A DNA stretch of 64,000 nucleotides from assembly GCA_030512335.1 (NCBI GenBank), contig JAULSU010000007.1, forward strand, positions 3,596,001 to 3,660,000, given 5' to 3'. The notes under the pieces were generated by a model. The model saw nothing but the letters and a program-made list of their open reading frames with translations. It did not search any database and was not told where the DNA came from. The stretch is from Immersiella caudata. Its lineage: Eukaryota > Ascomycota > Sordariomycetes > Sordariales > Lasiosphaeriaceae. Positions 32,593-42,262 of this stretch are shown here, piece after piece; within the stretch, counting starts at the first letter, position 1, and each line of letters begins with the position of its first letter. Made by a program: the position numbers and the translations under genes.

Positions 32593-33231
32593 TTAAATGA
32601 CAAAGCTACCGATAACTGCTACCAGCGAGCCCCCCACTGCCATCGCTACACAGAAGCCAGAGCTGCTGAAATGGATGGAGTTGCTGTGTGATGTTGTCGT
32701 CGCCCCATTTCCGGTAGCCGTTGGGCTTCCACTGCTTGGCGGAGCAGTCGGCGTCACGCCACCAGCAGTCGTCGTACAAGTATTCGCAATCGCAAAGCAA
32801 GCGCCATATCTCACACCACAAGCGCTATCTGGCGGACACGGCCAGCTTGTCTCAGCTGCCGTGCACGTCACGGACGATGATGGACGACCATCGCAGATTT
32901 TAGTCTGCCATCAAGTCAGCTCAATCTTCCAAGACAGGTAGAGCAGGACTTAACTCACCAGAGTTGGCAACACGATGCCACAAGTCGTGGCATCATCAAG
33001 GGGGCAGCATGCTTCGTCTCCGCGGCCCTTGTTGATACAGATTGCCCCGATTGGACAACATCCGCCACCGCAGCACTCGCCTGCGGCGCAGCAGCCACCG
33101 TCGCGAGGGCAAATGGCTTTGCTGACAGCGGTGACTTGGGCGCAGTCAGCGACGGGAGAGGGAGGGATGGTCTCGCAAGTCGAGAGCGGCGCAATCACCA
33201 AAACTGCAACCAAGGCTTGGAGAAGATACAT
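32593..33231 (-). CDS. Secreted cysteine-rich protein, probably GPI-anchored
   Basis: Exon 1 is 33231-32959, intron 32958-32905 (54 bp, GTGAGT), exon 2 32904-32593; 194 residues. An N-terminal signal peptide (MYLLQALVAVLVIAPLSTC) is followed by a dense Cys block near residues 41-75 (ICPRDGGCCAAGECC, then GGGCCPIGAIC). A second, looser Cys region follows (CTAAETSWPCPPDSAC). After that comes a Ser/Thr/Pro/Gly-rich spacer. The C-terminus is a hydrophobic helix of about 20 residues (VAMAVGGSLVAVIGSFVI) preceded by Ser, typical of a GPI-attachment signal. Such proteins usually sit on the fungal plasma membrane or in the wall. The double-Cys pattern recalls granulin-like or CFEM-adjacent surface proteins, but I cannot name a family. 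An effector or adhesion role is only a guess. Confidence 0.8.
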
Positions 33232-33528
33232 TTTGATGATATGAGTGTCGTGGGAGTTGCGACGAGATGAAGTCGGGAATATCAGTGCGAAATATCAAGA
33301 ATGTGACCGAGGTCATGGCGGGGTTATCAGGTGAAGATAAGACGGTGGTTGGACCGCTGCTCTGGATGTTGCACAGCGCGTGGGATTGGCTACAGCAAGC
33401 GCCCCTGCATCAGTGAACTGAGCAATCACGACGCAGAGACTGGTGTTTTGCAATGGACATGCCTATCCTGGCAGGTGCGACTGCCCATCTTGTCCAACCC
33501 CACGCGAAGCGAGCTTTCAGGGGCATCG
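33232..33528. other. Upstream region of the Cys-rich gene
   Basis: Promoter of the minus-strand secreted protein gene, up to the GMC relic. No gene seen. Confidence 0.45.
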
Positions 33529-33696
33529 CTAGCTCCCATCATCTTCCAACACGCTCTCCGTCGCCTTTTCGCTCAGCATCAAAGTAGGAATAACAGGGAA
33601 CGCCGCTGGAACCCTCGGAAACACACTCGCATCAACAGCCCCAAGTCCCAGCTCACCCGAAACTATCCCCCTCAGCCCCAATCGCGCAGCTACTCG
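33529..33696 (-). pseudogene. C-terminal fragment of a GMC oxidoreductase
   Basis: Minus-strand frame open for 55 codons to a TAG at 33531-33529. It contains GAVDASVFPRVPAAFPVIPT followed by LSEKATESVLED. This is the conserved C-terminal signature of FAD-dependent GMC oxidoreductases (choline/glucose oxidase family), where the VDASVFP loop is near the active site. Upstream the frame meets TGA at 33699-33697, and other remnants appear to shift frame. Nothing corresponding to the FAD-binding N-terminus is visible nearby. It is a truncated, inactive scrap. Confidence 0.6.
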
Positions 33697-34270
33697 TCAG
33701 CACGGAGCGGCATAGCAGTCGGCCCGTAAAGGCAGGCAATTGAGGTTTTTCGTTTTTTTTTCGTTAGTGTTGAGGGCATTGTGCGTGTCGAGCGAGGATC
33801 TTTTTCCGGGAGGCGAATCGAGGGAGGTGACTGTCTGTGTGAATGGTAGAGCCGAAGACTCCTTTAGTTTGGTCTCGACCTAGGTTAAGTAAGTTGACGT
33901 CTGAGACGAGCTTGTAGATGACCGCGTAGACTTGATGGGGAACCGTCACAAGGTCTTCTTTGGACTTTGACTTCGGGGGCTGGAAGCCACGAATAAGCGC
34001 TACGTATCAAAACACAAGCACCAAGGCCTTGTCTTCGAAAACAATGGTGTTGAAAACGGAAATCACAAGCGAAAAAAAAAACCGGCCGTATCTTGAAGGT
34101 GCCTTTTTTTCGGCGTCAAAATGACCTCAACAAGGGCCTGGCGTACCAGCAAATCAAACCTTGAGCCAGAATATAACCACCTCTCTTCTCCCCCCTTTTG
34201 ATTTTTAATTTTATTCCTCATCAACAACATCCGTCGATCAACAAAATACCTTCCACAATAATCTTCCACA

Positions 34271-34476
34271 TTTCCAGAGATGGTGAGCATCCCTGTTTAC
34301 CATAAAAACCACACCATCTTTCGGCCGTTGCCGGTCGATATCACTAAGGCGGCGGCCAGTGAGGCGGAATAGTGTGTTTGAATACCTGCGATGCGTCGCC
34401 TTGGTGATGTCGACCGGCAACGGCCGAAAGATGGTGTGGTTTTTGTGGATGACAGGATGTTGAGCATCTCTAGAAA
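34271..34476. repeat. Long imperfect inverted repeat (hairpin), ~82 bp arms, ~40 bp loop
   Basis: The left arm (about 34271-34352) and right arm (about 34394-34476) are reverse complements. A 35-bp core is perfect: 34304-34338 against 34410-34444. The outer and inner flanks differ at a minority of positions, partly by C/T or G/A transitions (GATATCACTAA against GACATCACCAA). No ORF spans it and no transposon gene is near. It could be a MITE-like element, a local inverted duplication or the source of a long RNA hairpin. Confidence 0.8.
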
Positions 34477-34509
34477 CAGGGGTCTTCATAGCCCTTCTAG
34501 ATAGTCTCA

Positions 34510-34524
34510 CCCCCCCCCCCCCCC
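34510..34524 (+). repeat. Poly-C homopolymer (15 C)
   Basis: An uninterrupted run of 15 cytosines just outside the right arm of the inverted repeat. Such runs are error-prone in sequencing and replication, so the exact length is uncertain. Confidence 0.85.
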
Positions 34525-35001
34525 TTAAAAGGTATCGAGGTAGCCAGGGAAGCCATGGCTTGGCGTGTTCGGCGGGAGGTGATGATTCTTCTCGACGCGG
34601 ACAAAGATTTCGTACATATGTGATGGGCTGGCAACAAAGAGTCAGCAAGTTCTCTGGAACAAAGGCATTGCCAACGTGAGACTCATCTACAGGAAGCATC
34701 GCCTGTCAGGTCAACCACATTCTGTCAGTCGCTATCACTCCGAGGCAGGACAGTTGCCATGAAATTTACCGTTTAACTCCCACTGAGCCACTTGCCCCGA
34801 GGTTTGGGTCGGGGAGGTGCGCAAAGCACGAGCTTGTTGAGGGCGGGTGGGGATAGGGCAACTTCAACTCCCGGGCGCAAGTGCAAAAGAACATGTTAAC
34901 ATTGTTTGAGCAATTTGATAACCAGCAGTTCGTGCGCATATACAAGTTCCCCCTTGTTTTTTTCATTCCCCCGTTGCTTTTCCATTCTCTTCCTCGTCAA
35001 C
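34525..35001. other. Intergenic, 3' side of the secreted hydrolase
   Basis: Contains the 3' UTR of the minus-strand hydrolase. No other gene seen. Confidence 0.5.
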
Positions 35002-35996
35002 TTAAATAAAAGGCTTGAGCTTGTCCATGGCCCGGGTCTGAACGGCCCATCCGTCAGCCTTGTAACCCTCGGTGAAGTACTTGGCAGACTCCTCGTTGCC
35101 CTTGAAGAGCCACTCGAGCCAGTGGAGCTGGACCTTGCCGAACTTGCCGCCGTTGTTGCCGAAGAGGTCGCCACCGTGGCCGAGGTTGAGGTTGCCCTTC
35201 CAAACGGGTGTGTTGGCAGGCATGGCCTTGAAATCGCGCTCAGCCTGTGGGAGGTTGTTAGTGTCTTCCTTGGCGGGCATGCATCGGGTAGGATGGTAGA
35301 ACTTACATTTTGGTAGGCAACGTCGCCGGAGCCACCGATCGCAAAGAGAACGGGCTTGGTGAAAGTCGAGGCGGCGGAGTAGTTGGTCAACAGGCCAGAG
35401 GAGATGACGCCGATGGTGGACACGCGATTGTCCCAGCTCTGGGCCATGGCCTCAACACCACCGCACGAGAAGCCGGAGGCAAAGATCTTGGAGGCGTCGA
35501 CGTTGGCGTACTTGCCGGTGCCAGCGACCTTGACGGCGAAATCGATAGACTCGGTCATCATGCGGGCGGTGGTGGAGCCGCTGCCGCCGGGACGGCCCGA
35601 CGCGATGGCGAGGTAGCCATAGGATGCGAGCCAACCGAGGAACTTGGAGTTGGAGTTTCCGTCGCCGCCGCAGCCACCGTTACCCCAGACAACGACGGGC
35701 CACTTGCCCCCAGTAGTGCTGGTTGAAGTGGGGAGGTAGATGGCGTGGTTAGCGAGGCCGCTGTCGGTTGTTGATTGCTGCATCATCGTCATGTCAGAGT
35801 CTATCCTCTTTGTTCCTCCCTAGAACCGCCACTGGGCCAAGACTTACCGCAACACCGAACGGGCCAGCCCCACTCTAGTTGTTGTTAGCTTCGACGTGAC
35901 ATGATGGTAGCACTCGATGATACGAACCTGGCGGCCCTCCAAGATAGGGGACGCGGTGACAACGCCGAGAAGGGCAGCGGCGATGAACGACTTCAT
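35002..35996 (-). CDS. Secreted alpha/beta hydrolase (dienelactone hydrolase/cutinase-like fold)
   Basis: Four exons: 35996-35928, 35874-35848 (27 nt), 35807-35307 and 35244-35002, giving 279 residues. Exon 1 encodes a signal peptide and a GRQ dibasic-like end. The 27-nt microexon reads SGAGPFGVA. Strand beta-3 is followed by an oxyanion-like WGNGGCGGDG (73-82). The nucleophile elbow is GFSCG with Ser146. Asp194 (GGSGD) and His222 (LGHGG) complete a likely triad. The overall plan resembles extracellular polyester or chlorophyllase-like hydrolases that fungi secrete. I place no exact substrate. The third acceptor (AAAG before AGGATA) was chosen because the nearer one, TAG at 35802-35801, would give an immediate stop. 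It is divergent from the carboxylesterase gene 1.2 kb away. Confidence 0.85.
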
Positions 35997-37177
35997 GATG
36001 GTCGACTCTCGAGGATGGTGTGCCGTGGAGAAATGGTTGCCTCGGTTGAAGTCCCTAATGGAAGTTGGGATGGAGATGATTCCGCCATGGTATAAATACA
36101 AAATTTCTGAGCCCACAATCTGGGGTAGCGATCTAAGGGCGGTGCACCGGAGCTGACTCCATAGCCACTGTTTCAACTCTTGCCCACGATCAAGATGACG
36201 CGTCCTTGAAGCCCCTCACGAGCCCATATCCATAAAGTTGGTATAGACCGGGTCGCTACTAGCCATCTACGCACCTTGCGGTGCGTAACGGAGGTATCGG
36301 ACAATAATATCGACTCGTTTCTCTGACCGGTATGGCACCGCAGGCTCGCTGCAATAGGAAGTATGCGGCGGAGGAATGGTGCTTGGCGATGGCTGCTTCC
36401 CGCCTGCTCGTCTGGAATCGCGCCGATTGACAAGCTGGGTTGCCCCTGAGAGGCTTGCGGGGTACGATCCATCAACTGCATTGGTAGCGAGGCCTCTTAG
36501 CAGCGGCACTGTAAACGGCTTTGGCCCCTCCACGCCCCGAGCGTTCATCGACAGTGAGCAGGCTGGAAAGAGGCAATATATTCCGATCCCGGTAGCTTGT
36601 GCAGCTTTGGCAGATAGGCTAATTCGCCGTAATTCGTCGATAGCCGTTAGCTCCATGCGCCCCATTCATGCGATGTGGAGAAATGGGGATGAGCGTAGTT
36701 TACAAACTCTCTCCAACCGAGCCCGGGATGTAGACACGGCATTCCGCGGTTGAAGATGTGCTGTTGAAGTCCACCAATGGATTCTCGGCCCGACCTCTGG
36801 CGGATTAACGGATGATCGTCTTTATTATGTTGCCCGTTAGAAACATGAGCCAACCCGGGTTCCAGACTCAGATATCGGGCAATCGGTTTTATCATGCCCC
36901 GAAATTGGGGTAGGCCTGAAACAGTTCCTATTGACGCGGTAGTGTTAGCGCCGGACCAGGGTCCCGGGTCGATTTCTGCCGTCTAAACATCACTGAAGGA
37001 TTGTTTCGGAGCGGTCGAATAGACACCGAGGTTGAATAGCGCCAGACGACTTTGGATGTTGATCATTTAGTTGGGAAGTCCACCTGCCTACGTCAGTTTG
37101 TGGTTCAATTTCCGTGGGTGTGTGTGAAGTCAAGACCTCAGACGTTGATCCGGGCAGAAGGGGACTCACCATTTGCA
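35997..37177. other. Divergent intergenic region of two secreted esterase genes
   Basis: 1.2 kb carrying the promoters of the alpha/beta hydrolase (left) and carboxylesterase (right). A TATAAATA element lies near 36091-36098 on the plus strand, about 95 bp upstream of the hydrolase start. No coding ORF is supported. Confidence 0.5.
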
Positions 37178-38701
37178 ATGCAGCTCGCTCTGGCAACACT
37201 CCTCCAGCTAGGCTGCCTCGCTGTCGCCCAGAGGCCTTCGGTGTCGCTGAGCCATGGCACCTACGTGGGAACAACCGCACAGGTTGCACTGTCAACCTCG
37301 ACGGCGACCGTTAACAAGTTCATCGGCATTCCCTTTGCACAGCCACCTGTGAGATTCCGGGTATCTCAGTTGCCCGTTCCCAGTAACAAGACGGTTGATG
37401 CCACCAAACAACCACCAGGCTGTCAAAACGACGAAGACTGTCTCTACCTCAATATCTTCGCGCCCAAGACTCCCGGCTTGAAGGCTGTACTGGTGTGGTG
37501 GCATGGAGGCGCTCTCCAGATGGGGTCCATGTCCGGCACCGATGGGTCGAATCTAGCAGCCAACGAGGACATCATTATCGTTGCATCCCAGTATCGGTTG
37601 GGCGTGTTCGGGTTCCCTGGAAATGTCTCCGGGCTTCCGGCCGACGAGCTCAATGCTGGCTTCCGCGACCAAAAAACAACATTGAAATGGATCCAGGAGA
37701 ACATCGCCGCGTTTGGTGGCGATAAGACCAAGGTTACCATCTCCGGCGATTCAGCAGGGGCTGTGTCGGCCGATTCGCAGCTCATGAGCGAACCTTTCGA
37801 CAAGCCGCTCTTCCACGCTGCCATTCTGCAGAGCGGTGGGCTTCACACCTTTAACCGCATTGCTCTCGGTGTTGGACCATATTCGACCGGGCTCGGAACG
37901 GGAAACAAGAAAGACGAGCCGCCGTTCCTGACCTTGGCCAAGGCCCTGAACTGTGACGTCGACAAGGCTCTCGCCTGTGTGCAGTCGAAAACCGCCGCCG
38001 AAGTAAGAGCCGGCGTGTCGAGAGTAAACCTGCTTTTCCCACCCGTTGACGACGGCGGTTTGTCTAGCGTGGGAGATTCGGACTCTGCCAGACGGGCGGG
38101 ACGCACTGTCAAAGTGCCTGTCCTGATCGGCAGCACTTTCGAGGAGGGCAACATTTTCCCGCAAAACAACATCGCTTCGAAGACGTTTGACGAGTGGAAC
38201 CGGATCATCTACCCCGACAATGCCGCTGCGCGAGCCGGAGTCGCGCGCGCGTACGCAGTGGGTTCAGACTGGCTGATCCGGAGCGAATCTGAGGCTCGGA
38301 ACTTGTTGCACTCTGACTACCAGTTCGCCTGCACCACGACGTACGACGCAAACCTCATGGCGAGTATTGGTATTCCCACATGGCGCTATCTCTTCAACGC
38401 TTCATTCCCCAATGGTCGTCGGGCGGGACATGGCAGTGATGTCGGCTTTTTGTTTGGGTCGTCGCAGTCGAATGACGTACATACGATCCTCAGTCGTAGG
38501 ATCCAGGGTGCGTGGGCCTCGTTCGCGAAGAACCCCCAGGCTGGTCCCGGCTGGGCCAAGTACGGAAGCGCACCCAAGTCGCTCGGGAATTTGGGCGGAG
38601 AGGGCGACCGGAAGTCGATTACGTTGAGCGATCCGCAGGTCGTCGACTCGAGATGTCATGTTTGGACAGATGCCTACGATCCCGACCGTCCCAGAAGTTA
38701 G
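37178..38701 (+). CDS. Secreted type-B carboxylesterase/lipase
   Basis: A single exon of 507 residues. The ATG at 37178 begins a signal peptide (QLALATLLQLGCLAVAQ). Type-B signatures are clear: GIPFAQPPVRFR near 50, EDCLYLNIF near 86 and oxyanion residues HGGA at 109-112. The nucleophile elbow is GDSAGA with Ser192. The acid is Glu322 or Glu323 (STFEEGNIF) and the base His418 (GHGSDVGFLFG). Asp rather than Glu precedes the serine, a common fungal variant. The early Cys pair (C82, C88) and later cysteines fit the fold's disulfides. It hydrolyses carboxylic esters outside the cell; whether lipid, feruloyl or xenobiotic esters is not determined. The region upstream of 37178 is in frame but lacks an ATG. 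Confidence 0.92.
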   Translation: MQLALATLLQLGCLAVAQRPSVSLSHGTYVGTTAQVALSTSTATVNKFIGIPFAQPPVRFRVSQLPVPSNKTVDATKQPPGCQNDEDCLYLNIFAPKTPGLKAVLVWWHGGALQMGSMSGTDGSNLAANEDIIIVASQYRLGVFGFPGNVSGLPADELNAGFRDQKTTLKWIQENIAAFGGDKTKVTISGDSAGAVSADSQLMSEPFDKPLFHAAILQSGGLHTFNRIALGVGPYSTGLGTGNKKDEPPFLTLAKALNCDVDKALACVQSKTAAEVRAGVSRVNLLFPPVDDGGLSSVGDSDSARRAGRTVKVPVLIGSTFEEGNIFPQNNIASKTFDEWNRIIYPDNAAARAGVARAYAVGSDWLIRSESEARNLLHSDYQFACTTTYDANLMASIGIPTWRYLFNASFPNGRRAGHGSDVGFLFGSSQSNDVHTILSRRIQGAWASFAKNPQAGPGWAKYGSAPKSLGNLGGEGDRKSITLSDPQVVDSRCHVWTDAYDPDRPRS

Positions 38702-39969
38702 CCACAAGCAAAAAAAGGGGGTAAATGATTGTGCAGTACCAATGGAGCAGCTATAGTGCGTGTAGGGCAAAAAATCGCCAAAGACATTCTTTTGTTTCGC
38801 TTGTTGCGAGGAGTCGCCTTGTTCGGGGGCTGCCGAGTCGTCCGTTTGAGGCCGGCCTGATGCCTCAGGCCAACCGCCTGGCGTGTCTGTTGCGGGAAGG
38901 CACCACCCAAGTCACCTGCAGACAGATGAAGAGAGTTTTCGTTTAATTAACCGACTTGATGTTACTTCCAAGCGAGTCAGGGTGACACAGATCCTCGACA
39001 AGCTCAACGTACACAGCATTGTTGGGGTTCGGCTGCATGTCTCTCACTGAGAGATGAAGCGGTGACTGAGACCTGTCAACCTGTGTATTTGAGATCACAA
39101 CAGCGCCTTGCTCACCGTTTTTGGTTGTCAGAGGCGCCGTTTCGATATCCAAGTAACGAGGCGGCAAGTAATGTTGAAAATCATGATTTCATTGCCATGC
39201 TCTTTTGCAAAGGGAAGTATTTCGCCTCCAATTAAGAAAGTCCAGGGGATTATCGAGTATCTAGGGATCCAATCATCATCAAAGATAGCCCCATACCCAG
39301 CCGGACACAGAGGTGAAAGAATGGGCACGGTGAGCACGCCTCATGAGTTGAGAGTGACAGAGGACTTCTGTGCCAACGCAAACCGCCAGCAAAGGAGGCC
39401 TATCGGTGAACAGAGAGGCCTTCGAAAGGTAAAGAAACAGCCTTGGAAGGAACAAAGCTTTCATGGTAATTGGTTGATGTGTGCCAATGTGATAGCTCGG
39501 AGCATGCCGAAAGACCGAGAAGGTGCTTCTGTCGGTCTACATTCACCCGCAACTCCACCGTCCGTCCGAACACCGCGCATGTTGCATGAAAAAACTGAAA
39601 TCAGATTGAATGTTGTTATGGGCGTCTTGATGACCCCGTGATGTTCGAGGAGGTTACCTCAATCTCAGACAGCCCATTTGAGCTAGTGAATCCCGCGGTG
39701 TTGCCTTCCAAGGCTAGTGACTTGGGCGCGCTGGCTGCTAGAATTGTCAAGGGACGGAAAAGTTCGAGCTTCAACAATGGCTGTTAGGGCATCAGTGAGC
39801 TCGCGGAACAAAAGCCGGCAAGCTATAAAGATCTGGGCCTTCCGGCTTGAAGGAGATTCCTTCTGGTAACAACTTCCAGGTTCCTCAAGCGCTTCGGGTT
39901 TCCGGCCTCAGGCTGCTCTGCAAGGCACTTCGGACAACCCTGTCGCACCTTCCCGGGATTACTTCCGCC
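38702..39969. other. Intergenic with a coding-like minus-strand remnant
   Basis: 1.27 kb. On the minus strand, overlapping open segments in different frames between 39464 and 38943 look protein-like, one starting with a signal-peptide-like MKALFLPRLFLYL. No continuous gene can be built. The right end holds the acyltransferase promoter (TATAAAG near 39823). Confidence 0.4.
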
Positions 39970-41523
39970 ATGGACCACACAGACGCTAAGAAGGCATGGA
40001 TTTCAAGCCTCACGGAAGAATATCCTCTCACCGCAATCGACCACGCCGCGCCCAAGATCTACACACGCATCGCCTACGGCTTCCCCTTCAGGTCTAGCAA
40101 CGACCTGGATATAATCGCAGCCACCAGATATTTGCTAAACTCTTTCCGACGAGCGCTTACTTGCTTCCCGTTCCTGGGCGGCCAGATCCTCCATCCCAAG
40201 GATGACAAACTTCCGCAACTGATTTACTCGCGCGACCCCGCCAACCTCAACATCAATCGCTACCGTGACGAAGTCTTTGACGTAAAGTGCGGCAAGGGAA
40301 TCACGGACTACCCTTGGACTTGGGAGAGGCTCCAGGCCGCTGGTGTTCCGCCAGACGCGATCGACAAGGACATCCTTTCGCTTTCTCCAGACCATCCTGA
40401 AAACTCGAGCGGCAAATTCTATCATCCGGTCACTCTGCGCGCCAGCTTCATCCCGGGAGGCCTCATCCTCTGCTTTGCGTTTCACCACGCGATCGCCGAT
40501 GGCGCATCTTATCGCGCCTTCTATCAGTGCATGTTCGACTCATCGCGCCAATTCGATGAACACGCCTTCAATGCCTCAGTCATACGCCGCAAGAACCTTA
40601 ATTCGCTCCTCGGGAAGGAACGCGCCGGCGCCCAGATTGTCGACATCACCAACCTGCCCCAATACGATTTCAACTTCTGCCCGCCTTCAGTCCAACCTCC
40701 CGTGGCCGATGTTCCCAGATCCGTGACCAAGATCCTCAGGCTGCCAGCGGCGCGGATTCTCGCGATGAAGCAGGAGGCTTGCGCATATCTCAGATCTGTC
40801 CGTGGACCCTCTGCGTTCGTCTCTAGCGCCGACACCATCTGCGGTTTGGCCTGGCTCCATGTCACCCGCGCAAGGCTGGACCATCTCGATCCGAACGAAA
40901 CGACCCGATTTGCCACGGCTGTCGACATCCGAAACCGAATGATACCGAACCTCGACGAAGAGGCCTACATTGGCAACATGTACTTGCGCGCCATGACCGA
41001 CAAGGGTGTCAGGGTCAAGGACCTCGTCAACGTGAGTGACGCCTCTGCGCCCGTGACGCTCCGAGACATCGCCGAGGCCGCCTGGCTCATCCGAAAGGCC
41101 ATCCAAGCGTTTGAAAATACGAGCCATATCTGTGAGAACCTGGCGCTCCTCGCCAACGTCTTCCACGGAGCTGATCCAGACCACATTTCCCACGCGAGCG
41201 GCCTCGCGCTCAACAAGCAGAGAACCGGGCTCGACAATTCGGTATGGGTGAACACTGGAGCCGACATCGAGTTTGGAATTCCAGGAACCGGCGGAGGAAA
41301 GCCCGAGTGGGCGCGCAAGACATACTCCGCGAACGAAGGAAACCTAAACGTTTTGCCGCGAAAGGGTGGAACAAGAGGCAGCGCGGACTGGGAGATTCTT
41401 CTTGTGCTGCGAGAAGACGCGATGAACAAGCTCATGGGAGAGAAGGAGATGGGCGCCTATCTTGTGAAGGCCCCTGCTGTTGCGTCTGACGACGTTCCGA
41501 TTCAGGCCCGGGCTCACCTGTGA
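39970..41523 (+). CDS. HxxxD (BAHD/trichothecene-3-O-acetyltransferase-like) acyltransferase
   Basis: A single exon of 517 residues. The ATG at 39970 lies in GCCATGG, the first ATG of the frame. The catalytic HHxxxD motif is FHHAIADG, with His173 and Asp177. An FPFLGG segment near 66-71 matches the beta-strand entrance of the N-terminal domain. The usual structural DFGWG-like motif is degenerate (IEFGIPGTGGGKPEW, near 436-450), yet its position before the C-terminus is normal. These enzymes move an acyl group from acyl-CoA to a hydroxyl or amine of a small molecule. In fungi many detoxify or decorate secondary metabolites. There is no cluster partner beside it, so the substrate is unknown. 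It is cytosolic, as no signal peptide is seen. Confidence 0.88.
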   Translation: MDHTDAKKAWISSLTEEYPLTAIDHAAPKIYTRIAYGFPFRSSNDLDIIAATRYLLNSFRRALTCFPFLGGQILHPKDDKLPQLIYSRDPANLNINRYRDEVFDVKCGKGITDYPWTWERLQAAGVPPDAIDKDILSLSPDHPENSSGKFYHPVTLRASFIPGGLILCFAFHHAIADGASYRAFYQCMFDSSRQFDEHAFNASVIRRKNLNSLLGKERAGAQIVDITNLPQYDFNFCPPSVQPPVADVPRSVTKILRLPAARILAMKQEACAYLRSVRGPSAFVSSADTICGLAWLHVTRARLDHLDPNETTRFATAVDIRNRMIPNLDEEAYIGNMYLRAMTDKGVRVKDLVNVSDASAPVTLRDIAEAAWLIRKAIQAFENTSHICENLALLANVFHGADPDHISHASGLALNKQRTGLDNSVWVNTGADIEFGIPGTGGGKPEWARKTYSANEGNLNVLPRKGGTRGSADWEILLVLREDAMNKLMGEKEMGAYLVKAPAVASDDVPIQARAHL

Positions 41524-42262
41524 CGTGAGAGACAGCCATTTGGGAACTGCAGTCCATGCCACTAACCCCGTCCCTAACAGCAGGTAGGAAGGCGCAAGTC
41601 GCTGCCCTTGATATATGGTCATTCTGATGCGATCTTGGCGAATATACCGGACACTTTGAGATCTGCTTGATTGACCGCTGTGACTCGTGCTCAAAGTTTG
41701 TTGCGGCTGACCTTGTGTGGTGCGGCCCGGTCCTGATGCTGAATAAAAGCCACAGAATCGCCGTCATGGCAAAGCCCGATGCTCGAAGGAAATCGCTTGC
41801 TCAAATTGAACGCCCAAACTCGGGCTTGATATACGGGCGACCGGGCCTGAATTGTGATTCCGACCAATGGCAGGACCTTGTTCGTCAGGTGCGTCCGAGC
41901 TGAGTGAGGGCAGCCAGCGGGCGAGACCCGAGACGGCCTTTCCGGGATCTCGGGATGTGTCAGCGACAGCGACTCCGACCCGCGAATAGCTCGGAGAAAA
42001 GCGGTTGGAGCACCCCACTTTCTGCATCCAGCATGTGTAGATGCCCTCACGCCACCAACTCAGGGGGTGAATCGTAGTTTAAAACCAGTTATTTTGGTGC
42101 GGTATTCCGGCCCTTTCCAGCCTCTCGCACTGATACATTCAGTCCAAGACAGTAAAACACAGGTTCAGCAACAAAGCGTGGAAACAACGCCATTGCACAC
42201 CCGACAAAACAAACACAAAAATCTCCGTTCAACAACACCAAACAACCCCCCACCCCCCAAAA
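41524..42262. other. Intergenic upstream of the iron-transporter gene
   Basis: 739 bp with the 3' UTR of the acyltransferase and the promoter of the VIT/CCC1 gene. The leader just before 42263 is A/C-rich, typical of fungal 5' UTRs. No other gene is supported. Confidence 0.5.

Noticed and set aside
24191..41523. Possible secondary-metabolite cluster (P450, acyltransferase, esterases, ADH relic)
   Set aside because: No backbone synthase, transporter or cluster regulator, and the genes are spread over 17 kb with pseudogenes between.
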